Assembly (NCBI RefSeq): GCF_041379765.1
Contig: NZ_CP166919.1
Location: forward strand, 1,984,001-2,048,000
Reading direction: 5' to 3'
From: Thalassotalea sp. Sam97
GTDB taxonomy: Bacteria; Pseudomonadota; Gammaproteobacteria; Enterobacterales; Alteromonadaceae
DNA length: 64,000 nucleotides
Of this stretch, positions 26,373-39,195 are shown in pieces (position 1 is the stretch's first letter; each line of letters starts with the position of its first letter). The notes under the pieces are model-generated. The model made no database searches and was not told where the DNA came from. It saw only the letters and a program-made list of their open reading frames with translations. The position numbers were made by a program, and so were the translations under genes.

Positions 26373-27686
26373 TTATGCCTTGACCATCAAGGCGATGCGG
26401 TGGAACGAGTTATTTAAATACCCCTTAGGGTTCCAGGCAATCGCAAATGGTTGAGATACGCCTTGATCATCGGTCGCTTTCGCCCAGACTTCATAGTAAC
26501 CAGATTGCGGAAACTTAACGTTAGCATTAAAGGTTTGCCACGCACCAGTATTCTTCGGTACAGACAATTTCGCATCAATCCATGTTGCACCAAAATCGAT
26601 TGATAACTCAACTTTTGTCACTCTGCGATCACCAGACCACGCGTGACCTCGTACAGCGACTTCCTTACCGGAAATTTCACTGTTTGTTTGCGGTGACGTG
26701 ATCAGCGATTTCACAGGCATACGCTCAATGATTTCAAAGTCTTCTTCCGCGACTTTCTCACCCGGCGCTACGGGTCGATTGGGCACTCGATACGCCTTAC
26801 CAGTCATCTTCGCACCATCGTGTACTTGGTCACGAACTTCAATCCTCGTTAACCATTTTTGCGAGCATGAACCTGGCCAGCCAGGGACCACTAATCGCAA
26901 TGGTGCGCCGTTCATCGGATGCAAAGGCTCACCATTTTGGGCAAAAGCAATAAGGTTTTCTGAGCCTAGCGCTTTAGCGATCGGTAAACCTCGAGATATA
27001 GGTAATTTACCCTCTTTACCTGATAGGTGTTTATCGGCGCCATAGTGAGCGGTGTAGACTGCCTCTGATTTTACACCAGTGGCTTTCAACACATCAGCTA
27101 GTCTTACCCCAGTCCAATTAGAACAAGCTACCGCGCCATAAGTCCATTGATTACCTTTAGCTTTCGGTTCAAAGAATGCACGGCCATTACCACCACACTC
27201 AATCAATAATTGTTGCTCAACCACCTCAAAATTCTTTTTTAAATCAGCAATCGACAAAGTCATCGGTTTATCAACAAACCCATCAATGGTCAGTGTCCAC
27301 GCGTCTGGATTGACGTTTGCTGGTGGAATGCCGTTATTACGGATAAAGTGCCTTTTTGTCGGCGTGACATCATCATTAAGTAAATGTGGTGGGGTTTCGG
27401 CGTTGACGGGACGATCGTTAAGTACCGTTAAACCATCTTTACCCGTTATCGTCACATCACCAAGACCTTCAGCAAACGCGGCAGGGATCATGCCTGCTGG
27501 CATATTACGATGAAATGGGATTGCCCCACCAAGTACGGCGGCCATGGTTGCTAAACCCGCGCCCTTTAAAAATCCCCGTCTATCAGGATAACTTTTTCGA
27601 CCAAAAATATATTCATCAGCCAATGACGGGTTATTTTGATAATACTTATAAATGCCTTGAGCCTTAGAATTATCGTCGTCTTTCAT
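26373..27686 (-). CDS. SorA/SoxC-type molybdopterin sulfite dehydrogenase
   Basis: A 437-residue protein. It has a twin-arginine signal (DRRGFLKGAGLATMAAVLGG, residues 36-55) and a Mo-cofactor domain with the molybdenum-ligating Cys in LIECGGNGR near residue 162. The C-terminal dimerisation domain (about 305-437) ends HRIALMVKA. It oxidises sulfite, or as SoxC works in the Sox thiosulfate system, in the periplasm. No other sox genes are present, which favours a stand-alone sulfite dehydrogenase with the cytochrome encoded next. A (AAGC)n tract lies about 70 bp upstream. Confidence 0.88.
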   Translation of the reverse strand: MKDDDNSKAQGIYKYYQNNPSLADEYIFGRKSYPDRRGFLKGAGLATMAAVLGGAIPFHRNMPAGMIPAAFAEGLGDVTITGKDGLTVLNDRPVNAETPPHLLNDDVTPTKRHFIRNNGIPPANVNPDAWTLTIDGFVDKPMTLSIADLKKNFEVVEQQLLIECGGNGRAFFEPKAKGNQWTYGAVACSNWTGVRLADVLKATGVKSEAVYTAHYGADKHLSGKEGKLPISRGLPIAKALGSENLIAFAQNGEPLHPMNGAPLRLVVPGWPGSCSQKWLTRIEVRDQVHDGAKMTGKAYRVPNRPVAPGEKVAEEDFEIIERMPVKSLITSPQTNSEISGKEVAVRGHAWSGDRRVTKVELSIDFGATWIDAKLSVPKNTGAWQTFNANVKFPQSGYYEVWAKATDDQGVSQPFAIAWNPKGYLNNSFHRIALMVKA

Positions 27687-27753
27687 CTAGGTTTCCTTTA
27701 TTTAGCTGTTCTAATTAAGCGATTTACAAGGAGATATCTGCCAATTCATAAAG

Positions 27754-27780
27754 AAAGCAAGCAAGCAAGCAAGCAAGCAG
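27754..27780. repeat. Tetranucleotide repeat (AAGC)6
   Basis: Six uninterrupted AAGC units lie 68-95 bp upstream of the sulfite dehydrogenase start. Perfect tetranucleotide tracts of this length can slip during replication and change promoter spacing. The repeat is seen directly; phase variation is inferred. Confidence 0.85.
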
Positions 27781-27970
27781 ATAGTAAACTACATGTTTAT
27801 AAAGGTAGACAATGCAGACAGAACAGCCAACTGAGAAAGTGCGCAAACACTGAACTCAAAGTTGAAGTAACAGATACATTTACGAAAGGTACAGGATAGG
27901 AAATCGTGTGGTCGGATTCGTTATAGCTCGCTATTGTGACAGAAGCTCCGAGCCAAAAACATGCTGGGAT

Positions 27971-28054
27971 GACGTACATGGATGTACGAATGCCGCGAGC
28001 GCAAGGAAGCGCAAGAGCGGTGACGTACATGGATGTACGAATGCCGCGAGCGCA
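27971..28054. repeat. Two direct copies of a 33-bp repeat with TACATGGATGTA palindrome
   Basis: GACGTACATGGATGTACGAA followed by TGCCGCGAGCGCA occurs at 27971-28003 and 28022-28054. The core GTACATGGATGTAC recurs in the 16S-23S spacer (about 33110-33120), and a variant is in the 23S-5S spacer (about 29946). It looks like a genome-wide short interspersed repeat. Confidence 0.75.
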
Positions 28055-28100
28055 GCGATGCACAAGAGTGACGAGGGTGCTATTTTCTAAAACAGATAAA

Positions 28101-28274
28101 CGTCATCCCGGAATCGCGCAGCGATGTCCGGGACCTCGTTTAGTGTGCAAAGGCTTCGTTACACCCACACTTTTACGACAGGAGGTTCCAGCCTCCGCTG
28201 GAATGACGGCACCACTTTTCTAGAAACAGATTAACGTCATCCCGGAATCGCGTAGCGATGTCCGGGACCTCGTT
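28101..28274. repeat. Pair of REP-like 40-bp palindromic repeats
   Basis: Two copies of a ~40-bp unit (28101-28140 and 28235-28274, one mismatch) begin CGTCATCCCGGAATCGCG and end GATGTCCGGGACCTCGTT. CCCGGA/TCCGGG and TCGCG/AGCGA make each a hairpin. Between them lies another small hairpin (TTCCAGCCTCCGCTGGAA). This 400-bp gene-free stretch carries no convincing CDS. Confidence 0.75.
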
Positions 28275-28316
28275 GAGCGAGCAGAGGCTTAAAAAATATT
28301 AATATACGGAAAGCAA

Positions 28317-28340
28317 AAAAACCGTCACGAGGACGGGTTT
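28317..28340 (-). terminator. Hairpin terminator, second rrn-type
   Basis: CCGTC-ACGAG-GACGG is followed on the minus strand by seven T. It stands 3' of an 18-bp match to the 5S rRNA tail, so it was probably the terminator of a former 5S copy. Confidence 0.65.
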
Positions 28341-28344
28341 TCTT

Positions 28345-28362
28345 AATTGGAAGCCTAGCGAT
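28345..28362 (-). pseudogene. Remnant of the 3' end of a 5S rRNA gene
   Basis: AATTGGAAGCCTAGCGAT matches the 3' end and trailer of the intact 5S gene (29810-29827) at 17 of 18 positions. A hairpin terminator stands at about the same distance on the 3' side. The rest of the 5S sequence is gone. It suggests a second 5S copy that decayed. Confidence 0.55.
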
Positions 28363-28397
28363 AAGCCGCATGGATGTGGTGAATATCGAAAATGCAT

Positions 28398-29717
28398 GGT
28401 ACCGTCCCAGAAAGTGTGTCTCTCTTATTTTAATTTCAGTTTCAAATTACCTAGTTAAACAAGTTACTTTTCTCAAAGCGACTTATCGGGTATTGGTAAG
28501 TCGTTTTATTCATATCCAGTGCTACCTTACTTAGAATGGTTAATACAGAATCAACACTTGGCATGGAATTCCTTATTTTTAACGTTCGTTTGAATGATTT
28601 ATTTAATCGTTCAATCCAGTTGGTAGTATAAATCATATTGCGGATGATCGGCTCAAAGTCCAAGTATGTGGCGTAATACTGCAAGTACGGCTTATCAATA
28701 AACATCTTAAAGTTAGAATATCTCTTACCCCACTTCTCATATAACCACCGAGCGCGGATCATAAGTTCTTCACGGTCATCTGATTGATCATCTAAATTAA
28801 AGACAAACCTCAAATCATCAGCGACTTCACCACGATGAGACTTCTTCACTTTTTTTAAGATGTTGCGTTTCATATGTAAGACGCACTTTTGAATTTTACA
28901 TTGATAATGCCGTTCAATGGCCGAATCTAAGCCCGATAGGTTATCAATCACAGCAAGGTCGATTTGCTTGAGGCCACGCTCCTTTAAATCTAACAAGATG
29001 TCATCCCAATTGGCTGCTGATTCGGTCGGTGCATTGTAAATACCAATCACTTCACGAGTCATGTCGTGCTTTACCGCTAAAACGATATAGTAGGCTTCGC
29101 TAGAAACCGTTTCACGCTTTGTTTTGATAAATGTCGCATCGAGATAAATGATGGGGTAATAATCGCATAACTTCTGTTTTCTGAAGTCTTCCATTTCCTC
29201 ATATAGGCTCTTAGTAATGCGCGATACGGCGCTTCGAGTGAGCTTTTGGCCATAGATAGATTCAGTTATTGATTCAATTTCTCGAGTTGTAAGCCCCTTG
29301 GCATAAAGCTCAAAACAAAGTTCGTTCAGTGTATCGCTTTGCTCTTTCATGACATTGAGGATCCAAGGCTTGAATTGATTTAATCGATCACGAGGTACCT
29401 GTAAAGATAGAGCATCACCTATACCTAAGCCTGCCACAGGTCTATAGCCATTGCCTTTGTTACCTTGAGAAGATCTTAGGTATTCCGTTCGCTCAGCTTT
29501 CATAAATGAATTAAGGGCGAGCTCTAATACCTGATTTAGACCACCTGGCTTTTGGATTAAAGAATCTAATGCTGCTTGAATTTGCTTACTATTCAGCGTT
29601 AAATTAGTCATAGTCTCTCTCCGTTTGTTGTTGATTGTTTTTTGGTCGAAACTTTCAACTAAACTAAGAGAGACTTTTTTATTTGTCTAGTGGGACACAC
29701 TTTAGTGGGACGGTATG
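28398..29717 (-). mobile_element. IS256-family insertion sequence (about 1320 bp)
   Basis: The ends are imperfect inverted repeats sharing TACCGTCCCA and AAAGTGTGTC (left GGTACCGTCCCAGAAAGTG, right on the opposite strand CATACCGTCCCACTAAAGTG). An 8-bp direct repeat AAATGCAT flanks it (28390-28397 and 29718-29725), the size expected for IS256 transposition. It carries one intact transposase gene and sits between the 5S terminator and the 5S remnant. Confidence 0.9.
28451..29611 (-). CDS. IS256-family transposase
   Basis: A 386-residue protein, full length for the family. The DDE residues can be placed as Asp in IIYLDATFIK, Asp in LAVIDNLSGLD and Glu in TNWIERLNKSFKR. The conserved C/H segment is CKIQKCVLHMKRN. 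It catalyses transposition by a copy-out, circle-forming route in this family. No frameshift or stop is seen, so the element may be active. GGAGAGAG sits just upstream of the ATG at 29611. Confidence 0.93.
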   Translation of the reverse strand: MTNLTLNSKQIQAALDSLIQKPGGLNQVLELALNSFMKAERTEYLRSSQGNKGNGYRPVAGLGIGDALSLQVPRDRLNQFKPWILNVMKEQSDTLNELCFELYAKGLTTREIESITESIYGQKLTRSAVSRITKSLYEEMEDFRKQKLCDYYPIIYLDATFIKTKRETVSSEAYYIVLAVKHDMTREVIGIYNAPTESAANWDDILLDLKERGLKQIDLAVIDNLSGLDSAIERHYQCKIQKCVLHMKRNILKKVKKSHRGEVADDLRFVFNLDDQSDDREELMIRARWLYEKWGKRYSNFKMFIDKPYLQYYATYLDFEPIIRNMIYTTNWIERLNKSFKRTLKIRNSMPSVDSVLTILSKVALDMNKTTYQYPISRFEKSNLFN

Positions 29718-29778
29718 AAATGCATAGATGCGATTTTTCGATGACTACGACGTAGGTCGAGCCAATACCTTAAACGAG

Positions 29779-29806
29779 AAAAGCCCGTTCCTTTGAACGG
29801 GCTTTT
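29779..29806 (-). terminator. Terminator of the rrn operon
   Basis: The perfect 12-bp stem AAAAGCCCGTTC / GAACGGGCTTTT has a 4-nt loop, directly 3' of the 5S gene on the minus strand. Confidence 0.9.
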
Positions 29807-29816
29807 CAGAATTGGA

Positions 29817-29934
29817 AGCCTGGCGATGACCTACTCTCACATGGGAACTCCCACACTACCATCGGCGCTACTTCGTTTCACTTCTGAGTTCGGCATGGGT
29901 TCAGGTGGTTCCAAAGTGCTATTGTCGCCAGACA
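29817..29934 (-). rRNA. rrf: 5S ribosomal RNA
   Basis: On the minus strand the RNA begins TGTCTGGCGACAATAGC and ends GTCATCGCCAGGCTT; its ends pair as the 5S closing stem. The conserved CCACCTGAACCCATGCCGAA and GAAGTGAAACG segments are present. It is last of the rrn operon, about 118 nt. Confidence 0.93.
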
Positions 29935-30109
29935 AAAAACTTTTATACATGGATGTATTTATGTCGCGAAGCCATGGATGGCTAGGAGCGACGATTCCAC
30001 GTATTTAATAATCTGGAAATCTGATATTTAACTTTTTCTTTCAATATGAATGCTTGAACTTTTTTATGTCAGACCACATACACCTGAGGAAAACCTCTTG
30101 GGTGTTGTA

Positions 30110-32991
<2,882 letters not shown>

Positions 32992-33357
32992 TACAACCCC
33001 AAAAAGTTTCGAGTGCCTTGGTGACAAAACCAAGACCAAATGTATGTCTGACATGTTCACGCATTCATAAATGAATGTTCCAAACACGGATGTTTGGATG
33101 TCGAATTGTACATGGATGTACTAAATTCGACCTTGAAAGAAATTGATTTTAAAAATCAATTTTTGAAGAATTTCTTCTTCGTTTTGGTATTTCACATTTT
33201 ATTGAAGAACTACGCGACATAGTCTTCTATGAAATACCGGGTTTAATATCAGCTTTCCAAATTTTTAAAGAGCATCATGTCTAAATCTATGACTTAGGCA
33301 TGCGAATGTTATCATTCAATTTGTGTGAACACTCGACAAGGAATGTTTTACTTAAGG
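32992..33357 (-). other. 16S-23S internal transcribed spacer without tRNA genes
   Basis: About 366 bp. No tRNA-Ile, -Ala or -Glu cloverleaf can be found, although many gammaproteobacterial rrn spacers carry them. It contains several small palindromes (GTACATGGATGTAC; TCCAAACACGGATGTTTGGA; GAAATTGATTTTAAAAATCA) and long complementary arms near TATTTCATAGAAG and GAAATACC, probably the RNase III processing stems. Confidence 0.8.
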
Positions 33358-34896
<1,539 letters not shown>

Positions 34897-35141
34897 AAAA
34901 ATTAAATCGTGATTCCGAAGAATCGACTCAATGAATTACGCTTGTTGGTATTGCTACCAACTTGACATATGTCGTTTTGCGTGTCACTCATCAAGTTATG
35001 TCTTAAAGACAATATGGTAAAACCATTTTCTTGTGAGTGCTCACACAAATTGCATGATAACTATTTGTTAAAGAATTGAAGTAACAATCGCATTCGTTAT
35101 TACTTGAACTTCATCGGCGTTTGCCGTTGAAGTGGATGCGC

Positions 35142-35169
35142 ATTTTACGCATCTCAGTTTCGATGTCAA
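35142..35169 (-). promoter_or_regulatory. rrn promoter P2
   Basis: On the minus strand TTGACA and TAAAAT are separated by 16 bp, followed by GCGCATCC, the GC-rich discriminator typical of stringently controlled rRNA promoters. It lies about 250 bp upstream of 16S. Confidence 0.82.
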
Positions 35170-35279
35170 CACTTTTTAAAAATTAAATTTCAAAAGTTTT
35201 TGTTGACCGTTAAGGCTCATATTGAACAACTTAACTTATCAAAACACCCCGTTGGCCTTTGCCGTCGAAGTGGATGCGC

Positions 35280-35307
35280 ATTTTAGTGATTTTTGCGCGG
35301 ACGTCAA
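35280..35307 (-). promoter_or_regulatory. rrn promoter P1
   Basis: TTGACG and TAAAAT are separated by 16 bp on the minus strand, again followed by GCGCATCCACTTC. About 30 bp around the start are nearly the same as at P2, so the two look like a tandem duplication. AT-rich sequence lies upstream, as for an UP element. Confidence 0.8.
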
Positions 35308-35791
35308 CACCTTTTTTGAAAAAGATTGAAATTACCGAACAAATGTTCAAATAACGTACAAACCATACATTTAAAGCTCCCTCGCTCCCTAAATAAGCTT
35401 TTAACCAATGAAATAAAATGTCTAATTAAAGCTGATCGAAACGGCATCAGAATAAATATAACAAGGTAAAATAAGTCGCTTAACAAATTTTTAACTTATC
35501 GATACAGTAAAGATATTAGCAAAAGAACAGTAAAGCCGAAAAACAAACGCTTTACCCGAAACACGCTTGCCTAATTAAGAACATAGTTATTTGCTTAATC
35601 AATGTTATTTCATTGCACTGGAATACGAATTTTTTACGTCATTTATAGAATTTGCCGGTTCATGACTAATTGCTTTGATATTTTTGATAATCCATCGATA
35701 CTGATAATTCGTGCACATCCAAAGTGTCCCTTTTACCATGAGCTATTCACATTACTCCCTATTGAATCTGCCCCTCACGTGAAGTTATCGG

Positions 35792-35884
35792 CTATTTTGA
35801 TATTACCTCCCCTGTTGATGCTCTAGCATCAGTTACAAAACCGCATAAGTACGCACAGACAGACAATAAGACGACGTATTTCAT
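35792..35884 (-). CDS. Tiny signal-peptide-like ORF (30 aa), probably a gene remnant
   Basis: ATG 35884 is preceded by GAGGAGTG at good spacing. The frame gives MKYVVLLSVCAYLCGFVTDA followed by RASTGEVISK and a stop. It is a well-formed signal peptide with an apparent cleavage site (ARA|ST) and almost no mature part. It is either a truncated exported-protein gene or a real microprotein. Nothing recognisable follows in the other frames. It sits in the otherwise gene-free 35.3-36.05 kb stretch. Confidence 0.35.
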   Translation of the reverse strand: MKYVVLLSVCAYLCGFVTDARASTGEVISK

Positions 35885-36058
35885 TTTTCACTCCTCAATT
35901 TAAGAGTGTCGTTCAAAGGTAAAGAATTAAGTTACTAAACTCATGCTTGCGCAAAAAACAAACCACTTGCCATTATTTGAAGGGCTGTTTAGTATTTCTC
36001 TAGCGCTTAAATAAAAGATAAATAAAACAATAAATTAATACTCTTATAGGGATAAATA

Positions 36059-37831
36059 ATGGACCATACGACGCGCAAGGCTGGGTCTTCTCATTACGAT
36101 ACTATTATCCTCGGTGGTCTTTATTTCGATGGTAACGGTTCAAAGCCACGCTTACGTGATATTGCCATTAAAGACGGTAAGATAGCCAAGGTATGTGAGC
36201 CTGGTGATCTCAACAAAGATGCTTACCACAATACAATCGATGCAACGGGGCGCTGGGTAATGCCTGGCTTTTTGGATACCCATACGCACTATGATGCAGA
36301 AATGATTGTTTCCCCATCACTTAGCGAATCCGTGAGGCATGGTGTAACTACTGTTTTAGTCGGTAGCTGCTCACTCAGCATGATTTGCAGTGACGCAGAA
36401 GATGCGTCTGACATTTTTACACGCGTAGAAACAGTGCCTCGTGAAAAAGTACTCCCCATACTAAAGCAAAGCAAAACATGGCGCACACCCAAAGAGTGGA
36501 AAGCGTTCGTAGCCAACCAGCCACTCGGCCCCAATTTGATCTCGTTTGTAGGTCACAGCGATCTTCGCACCGCGGCGATGGGACTATCGCGAGCCACGGA
36601 TAAGACCGAAAAACCAACTCGGGAAGAAATGCAATGGATGCTAGATACACTGCAACAAGCCGTTGACGAAGGTTTTTTGGGATTATCGTCGATGTGTTTA
36701 ACATGGGATAAAGTCGATGGTGATCGTGAGTGGTCAAAAAGTCTGCCGAGTACTTATGCTCACTGGAGCGAGATTTCCGAGCTCAACAAGATCCTGCGTA
36801 AGCATAATCGCATTCATCAAGGCGCGCCCAATGCCGCAATGCCACTACAGATTGTTCAATACTTAAAAGAGTCAATGGGGTTCTTTGTTAGGAAACCATT
36901 AAAAACCACATTGATATCACTGTTAGACTTAAAAGGTAACAAGACCGTAAAGCCATTGGCCCAATTATCTTCGAAACTGGTCAATTGGTTTAACGGCGAC
37001 TTTCGTTGGCAGCTATTACCGACGCCGTTCACGATTTACGCTGATGGCATTGATGTTGTTTTTTTTGAAGAGTTCGGTGCGGGTGAAATGGCGTTGGACT
37101 TAAAAGATCACATTGAACGTAACGCACTACTGCAAGATGAAAACTACCGTCGTACTTTTAGGAAGTTTTACGGCGAAAAGTTGAGCCCGCGCGTATGGCA
37201 ACGGGACTTTGGCGATGCCATTATTGTTGAATGTCCTAACCAAAGTCTTGTGGGTAAGAATTTCGCCGAAATAGCGCAAGCGAAAAATATCCATGTTGTT
37301 GACTTGTTTCTCGATCTTGTCGTCGAGTACGGCCGTAAGTTACGTTGGTATACCACGATAGGAAATCATCGCCCCGATGTGCTTGCTAACATGGTCAAAG
37401 ATAAGAACATACTGATCACTTTCTCAGATGCTGGGGCACACATTCGCAATATGGCGTTCTATAACCTGCCTTTGCGATTTTTAAAGATGATTTACCAGTC
37501 GCATCAACAGGGTAAGCCAATCATGTCGATGGAAAAAGCTGTGTGGCGTTTAACCGGTGAGCAAGCCAACTGGCTAGGTATTGAAGCTGGGCGAATCACT
37601 GTCGGTGACCGCGCTGACTTGGTCATCATTAACCCAGACATGTTTGACCAAGATCTTGAGCGCATGCATTGGGCCGATATGGAAAACTTTGGTTTAAAAC
37701 GACTCGTTAATCGCAATCCTGGGCTCGTCGACTATGTACTTATCAACGGTAAGATTGCGCTAGAAAAGGACACACTGAGCCCGAATCTTGGTAAAGATAA
37801 AGGGTTTGGTCAATTCCTTGCTGCTCAATAA
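36059..37831 (+). CDS. N-acyl-D-amino-acid deacylase-family amidohydrolase
   Basis: A 590-residue cytoplasmic metal-dependent hydrolase. The N-terminal beta-sandwich motif is IILGGLYFDGNGSKP. The metal-binding HTH (His75, His77) lies in PGFLDTHTHYDAEM, a further His in SFVGHSDLRTAA, and the catalytic Asp region is ITFSDAGAHIRNM. The C-terminal strand is GDRADLVIINPD. The family hydrolyses N-acyl-D-amino acids or related amides; the length exceeds that of typical D-aminoacylases (about 480), and related long forms have unknown substrates. AGGGA precedes the ATG. It is a single gene, with no clear link to its neighbours. Confidence 0.82.
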   Translation: MDHTTRKAGSSHYDTIILGGLYFDGNGSKPRLRDIAIKDGKIAKVCEPGDLNKDAYHNTIDATGRWVMPGFLDTHTHYDAEMIVSPSLSESVRHGVTTVLVGSCSLSMICSDAEDASDIFTRVETVPREKVLPILKQSKTWRTPKEWKAFVANQPLGPNLISFVGHSDLRTAAMGLSRATDKTEKPTREEMQWMLDTLQQAVDEGFLGLSSMCLTWDKVDGDREWSKSLPSTYAHWSEISELNKILRKHNRIHQGAPNAAMPLQIVQYLKESMGFFVRKPLKTTLISLLDLKGNKTVKPLAQLSSKLVNWFNGDFRWQLLPTPFTIYADGIDVVFFEEFGAGEMALDLKDHIERNALLQDENYRRTFRKFYGEKLSPRVWQRDFGDAIIVECPNQSLVGKNFAEIAQAKNIHVVDLFLDLVVEYGRKLRWYTTIGNHRPDVLANMVKDKNILITFSDAGAHIRNMAFYNLPLRFLKMIYQSHQQGKPIMSMEKAVWRLTGEQANWLGIEAGRITVGDRADLVIINPDMFDQDLERMHWADMENFGLKRLVNRNPGLVDYVLINGKIALEKDTLSPNLGKDKGFGQFLAAQ

Positions 37832-37886
37832 CACCTCATAAAAGCGTGAATAAAGTCATTGGGCTATGCACTCCAAAGAACGTTAG

Positions 37887-38237
37887 CTACTTAACATTCT
37901 CAGTAAATTCATCAAAAGCTTGAAGAGCATCAGCTGCATACATAAGCGAGGGGCCGCCGCCCATGTAGATTGCCATCGCAAGGGTTTCTTCGACTTCTTG
38001 TCGAGACGCGCCTAGCTCGACTAAGGCTTTGGCATGGAAACCTATACAACCGTCACACCGTGTTGATACACCAATAGCAAGTGCAATTAGCTCTTTTGTT
38101 TTCTTATCCAGTGCACCATCAGCTGTTGCCGATTGAGCCATGGCTGAAAAGCCTTTCATGGTATCCGCTATATTCGGGCGAAGATTTCTGAGGTTAGCAG
38201 ACAAAGCTTGGGTAATATCGATATATGATTTACTCAC
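37887..38237 (-). CDS. Carboxymuconolactone decarboxylase/AhpD-family protein
   Basis: A 116-residue all-helical protein with the AhpD-type motif STRCDGCIGFHAKALVELGAS near residues 55-75: the CxxC and following His make the peroxidase site. Family members are small alkylhydroperoxidases or decarboxylases. The CxxC favours a peroxide-detoxifying role. It is convergent with the amidohydrolase gene, 55 bp apart, with GGAGT upstream. Confidence 0.85.
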   Translation of the reverse strand: MSKSYIDITQALSANLRNLRPNIADTMKGFSAMAQSATADGALDKKTKELIALAIGVSTRCDGCIGFHAKALVELGASRQEVEETLAMAIYMGGGPSLMYAADALQAFDEFTENVK

Positions 38238-38550
38238 GCGAAACTCCTTTGTATTAAATTACATAAACTAAATAAGTACTCATGGGGATATACCTGTAGA
38301 CATGAATGGCCATTTCCGTTGTTAAAATATCCAAATATTTATACAAGCACATTCAATTATTAGCGTAAGCACAAACGAACAGCCAGTTTTTATGCTTCCC
38401 ATTGTTTGTAGTTTTTATACTTATTTGGCTACATAAGGTGTGAATGACTCAAGTGCTATATCAGTAAAAGTGAGTTTGTCACTGCTATAAGGTTTTTCGT
38501 TTTAAATTGAGGTTCTATCAAGAGGCTTTGTTTTTCGGGCAAAAAAATAG

Positions 38551-39067
38551 CGCCGCATCAAGCTTGGGGATTCCTGCTAAAGTAGTCATATTATTTACGG
38601 CTTTTTCGAGAGTCAAAGTGCTCCCAGCCAGTGATCCCGATAATGTACGAGCTATACCATTGGATACATTGACATCTAACATTCCCAATTTATATTGACC
38701 ATCATCCAATCCTCCTGCGACGATGCAGTCGCTGATGAGCCCCATTTTTTCGGAACCTTTCAAACGGTAAATTAAATCTAAAAATCCCTGATGTAAGTGA
38801 ACTCCATCTGCGATAACCTCAACATAAGCGTTTCGGTCTAGTAATACGGCGCCGGCACAGCCCGGATCTCTATGATGAATGCCTCGCATTCCATTAAAAA
38901 CATGTAGACCACCGCAAGCTCCTGCGTTTAGTGCATCACACGTTTGTAGACAATCGGCGTTAGCGTGTCCAATCATAGGTTTAATATCGTGTTCAGCAAG
39001 ATATTAAATACATTCTGCAGAGCTTTCTAGTTCTGTATCTAGAGCGACAACTTTCAGTGAACCTGCA
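38551..39067 (-). pseudogene. Truncated, decayed partial duplicate of nagA
   Basis: About 517 bp nearly identical to the middle of the intact nagA gene (43248-43762). The copy lacks both ends. It carries a premature stop (TCA to TAA in the codon for Ser of the ECISYL segment), amino-acid changes such as NADCLQ for NADYRQ, and small indels near the upstream end. At its downstream end the frame runs into unrelated sequence (ALFFCPKNKAS). No function is likely. It is spaced 4.7 kb from the parent, in the same orientation. Confidence 0.9.
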
Positions 39068-39195
39068 ATTGCGATTCACTTATTTCTGTCTATGAAAATA
39101 AGGTCGATTCAAACGCCTTGTTACCGCCTATGATGATACGAAAGTACTCAATGTCACTGAAGCTTGCAAGTATGCATAGCTTCATTTGTGACAAC

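Noticed and set aside
27965..28275. CRISPR array
   Set aside because: Only two copies of each repeat type occur, with unequal spacing, and the repeats are hairpins of the REP type; no cas genes are near.
32992..33357. tRNA-Ile/Ala genes in the 16S-23S spacer
   Set aside because: I searched both strands for acceptor stems, the T-loop (GGTTCGA-like) and anticodon arms and found none.
35304..35826. Frames of 60-75 codons upstream of the rrn promoters
   Set aside because: No ribosome sites, unusual composition, and overlap with the promoter region; only the 35792-35884 micro-ORF on the minus strand looked credible.
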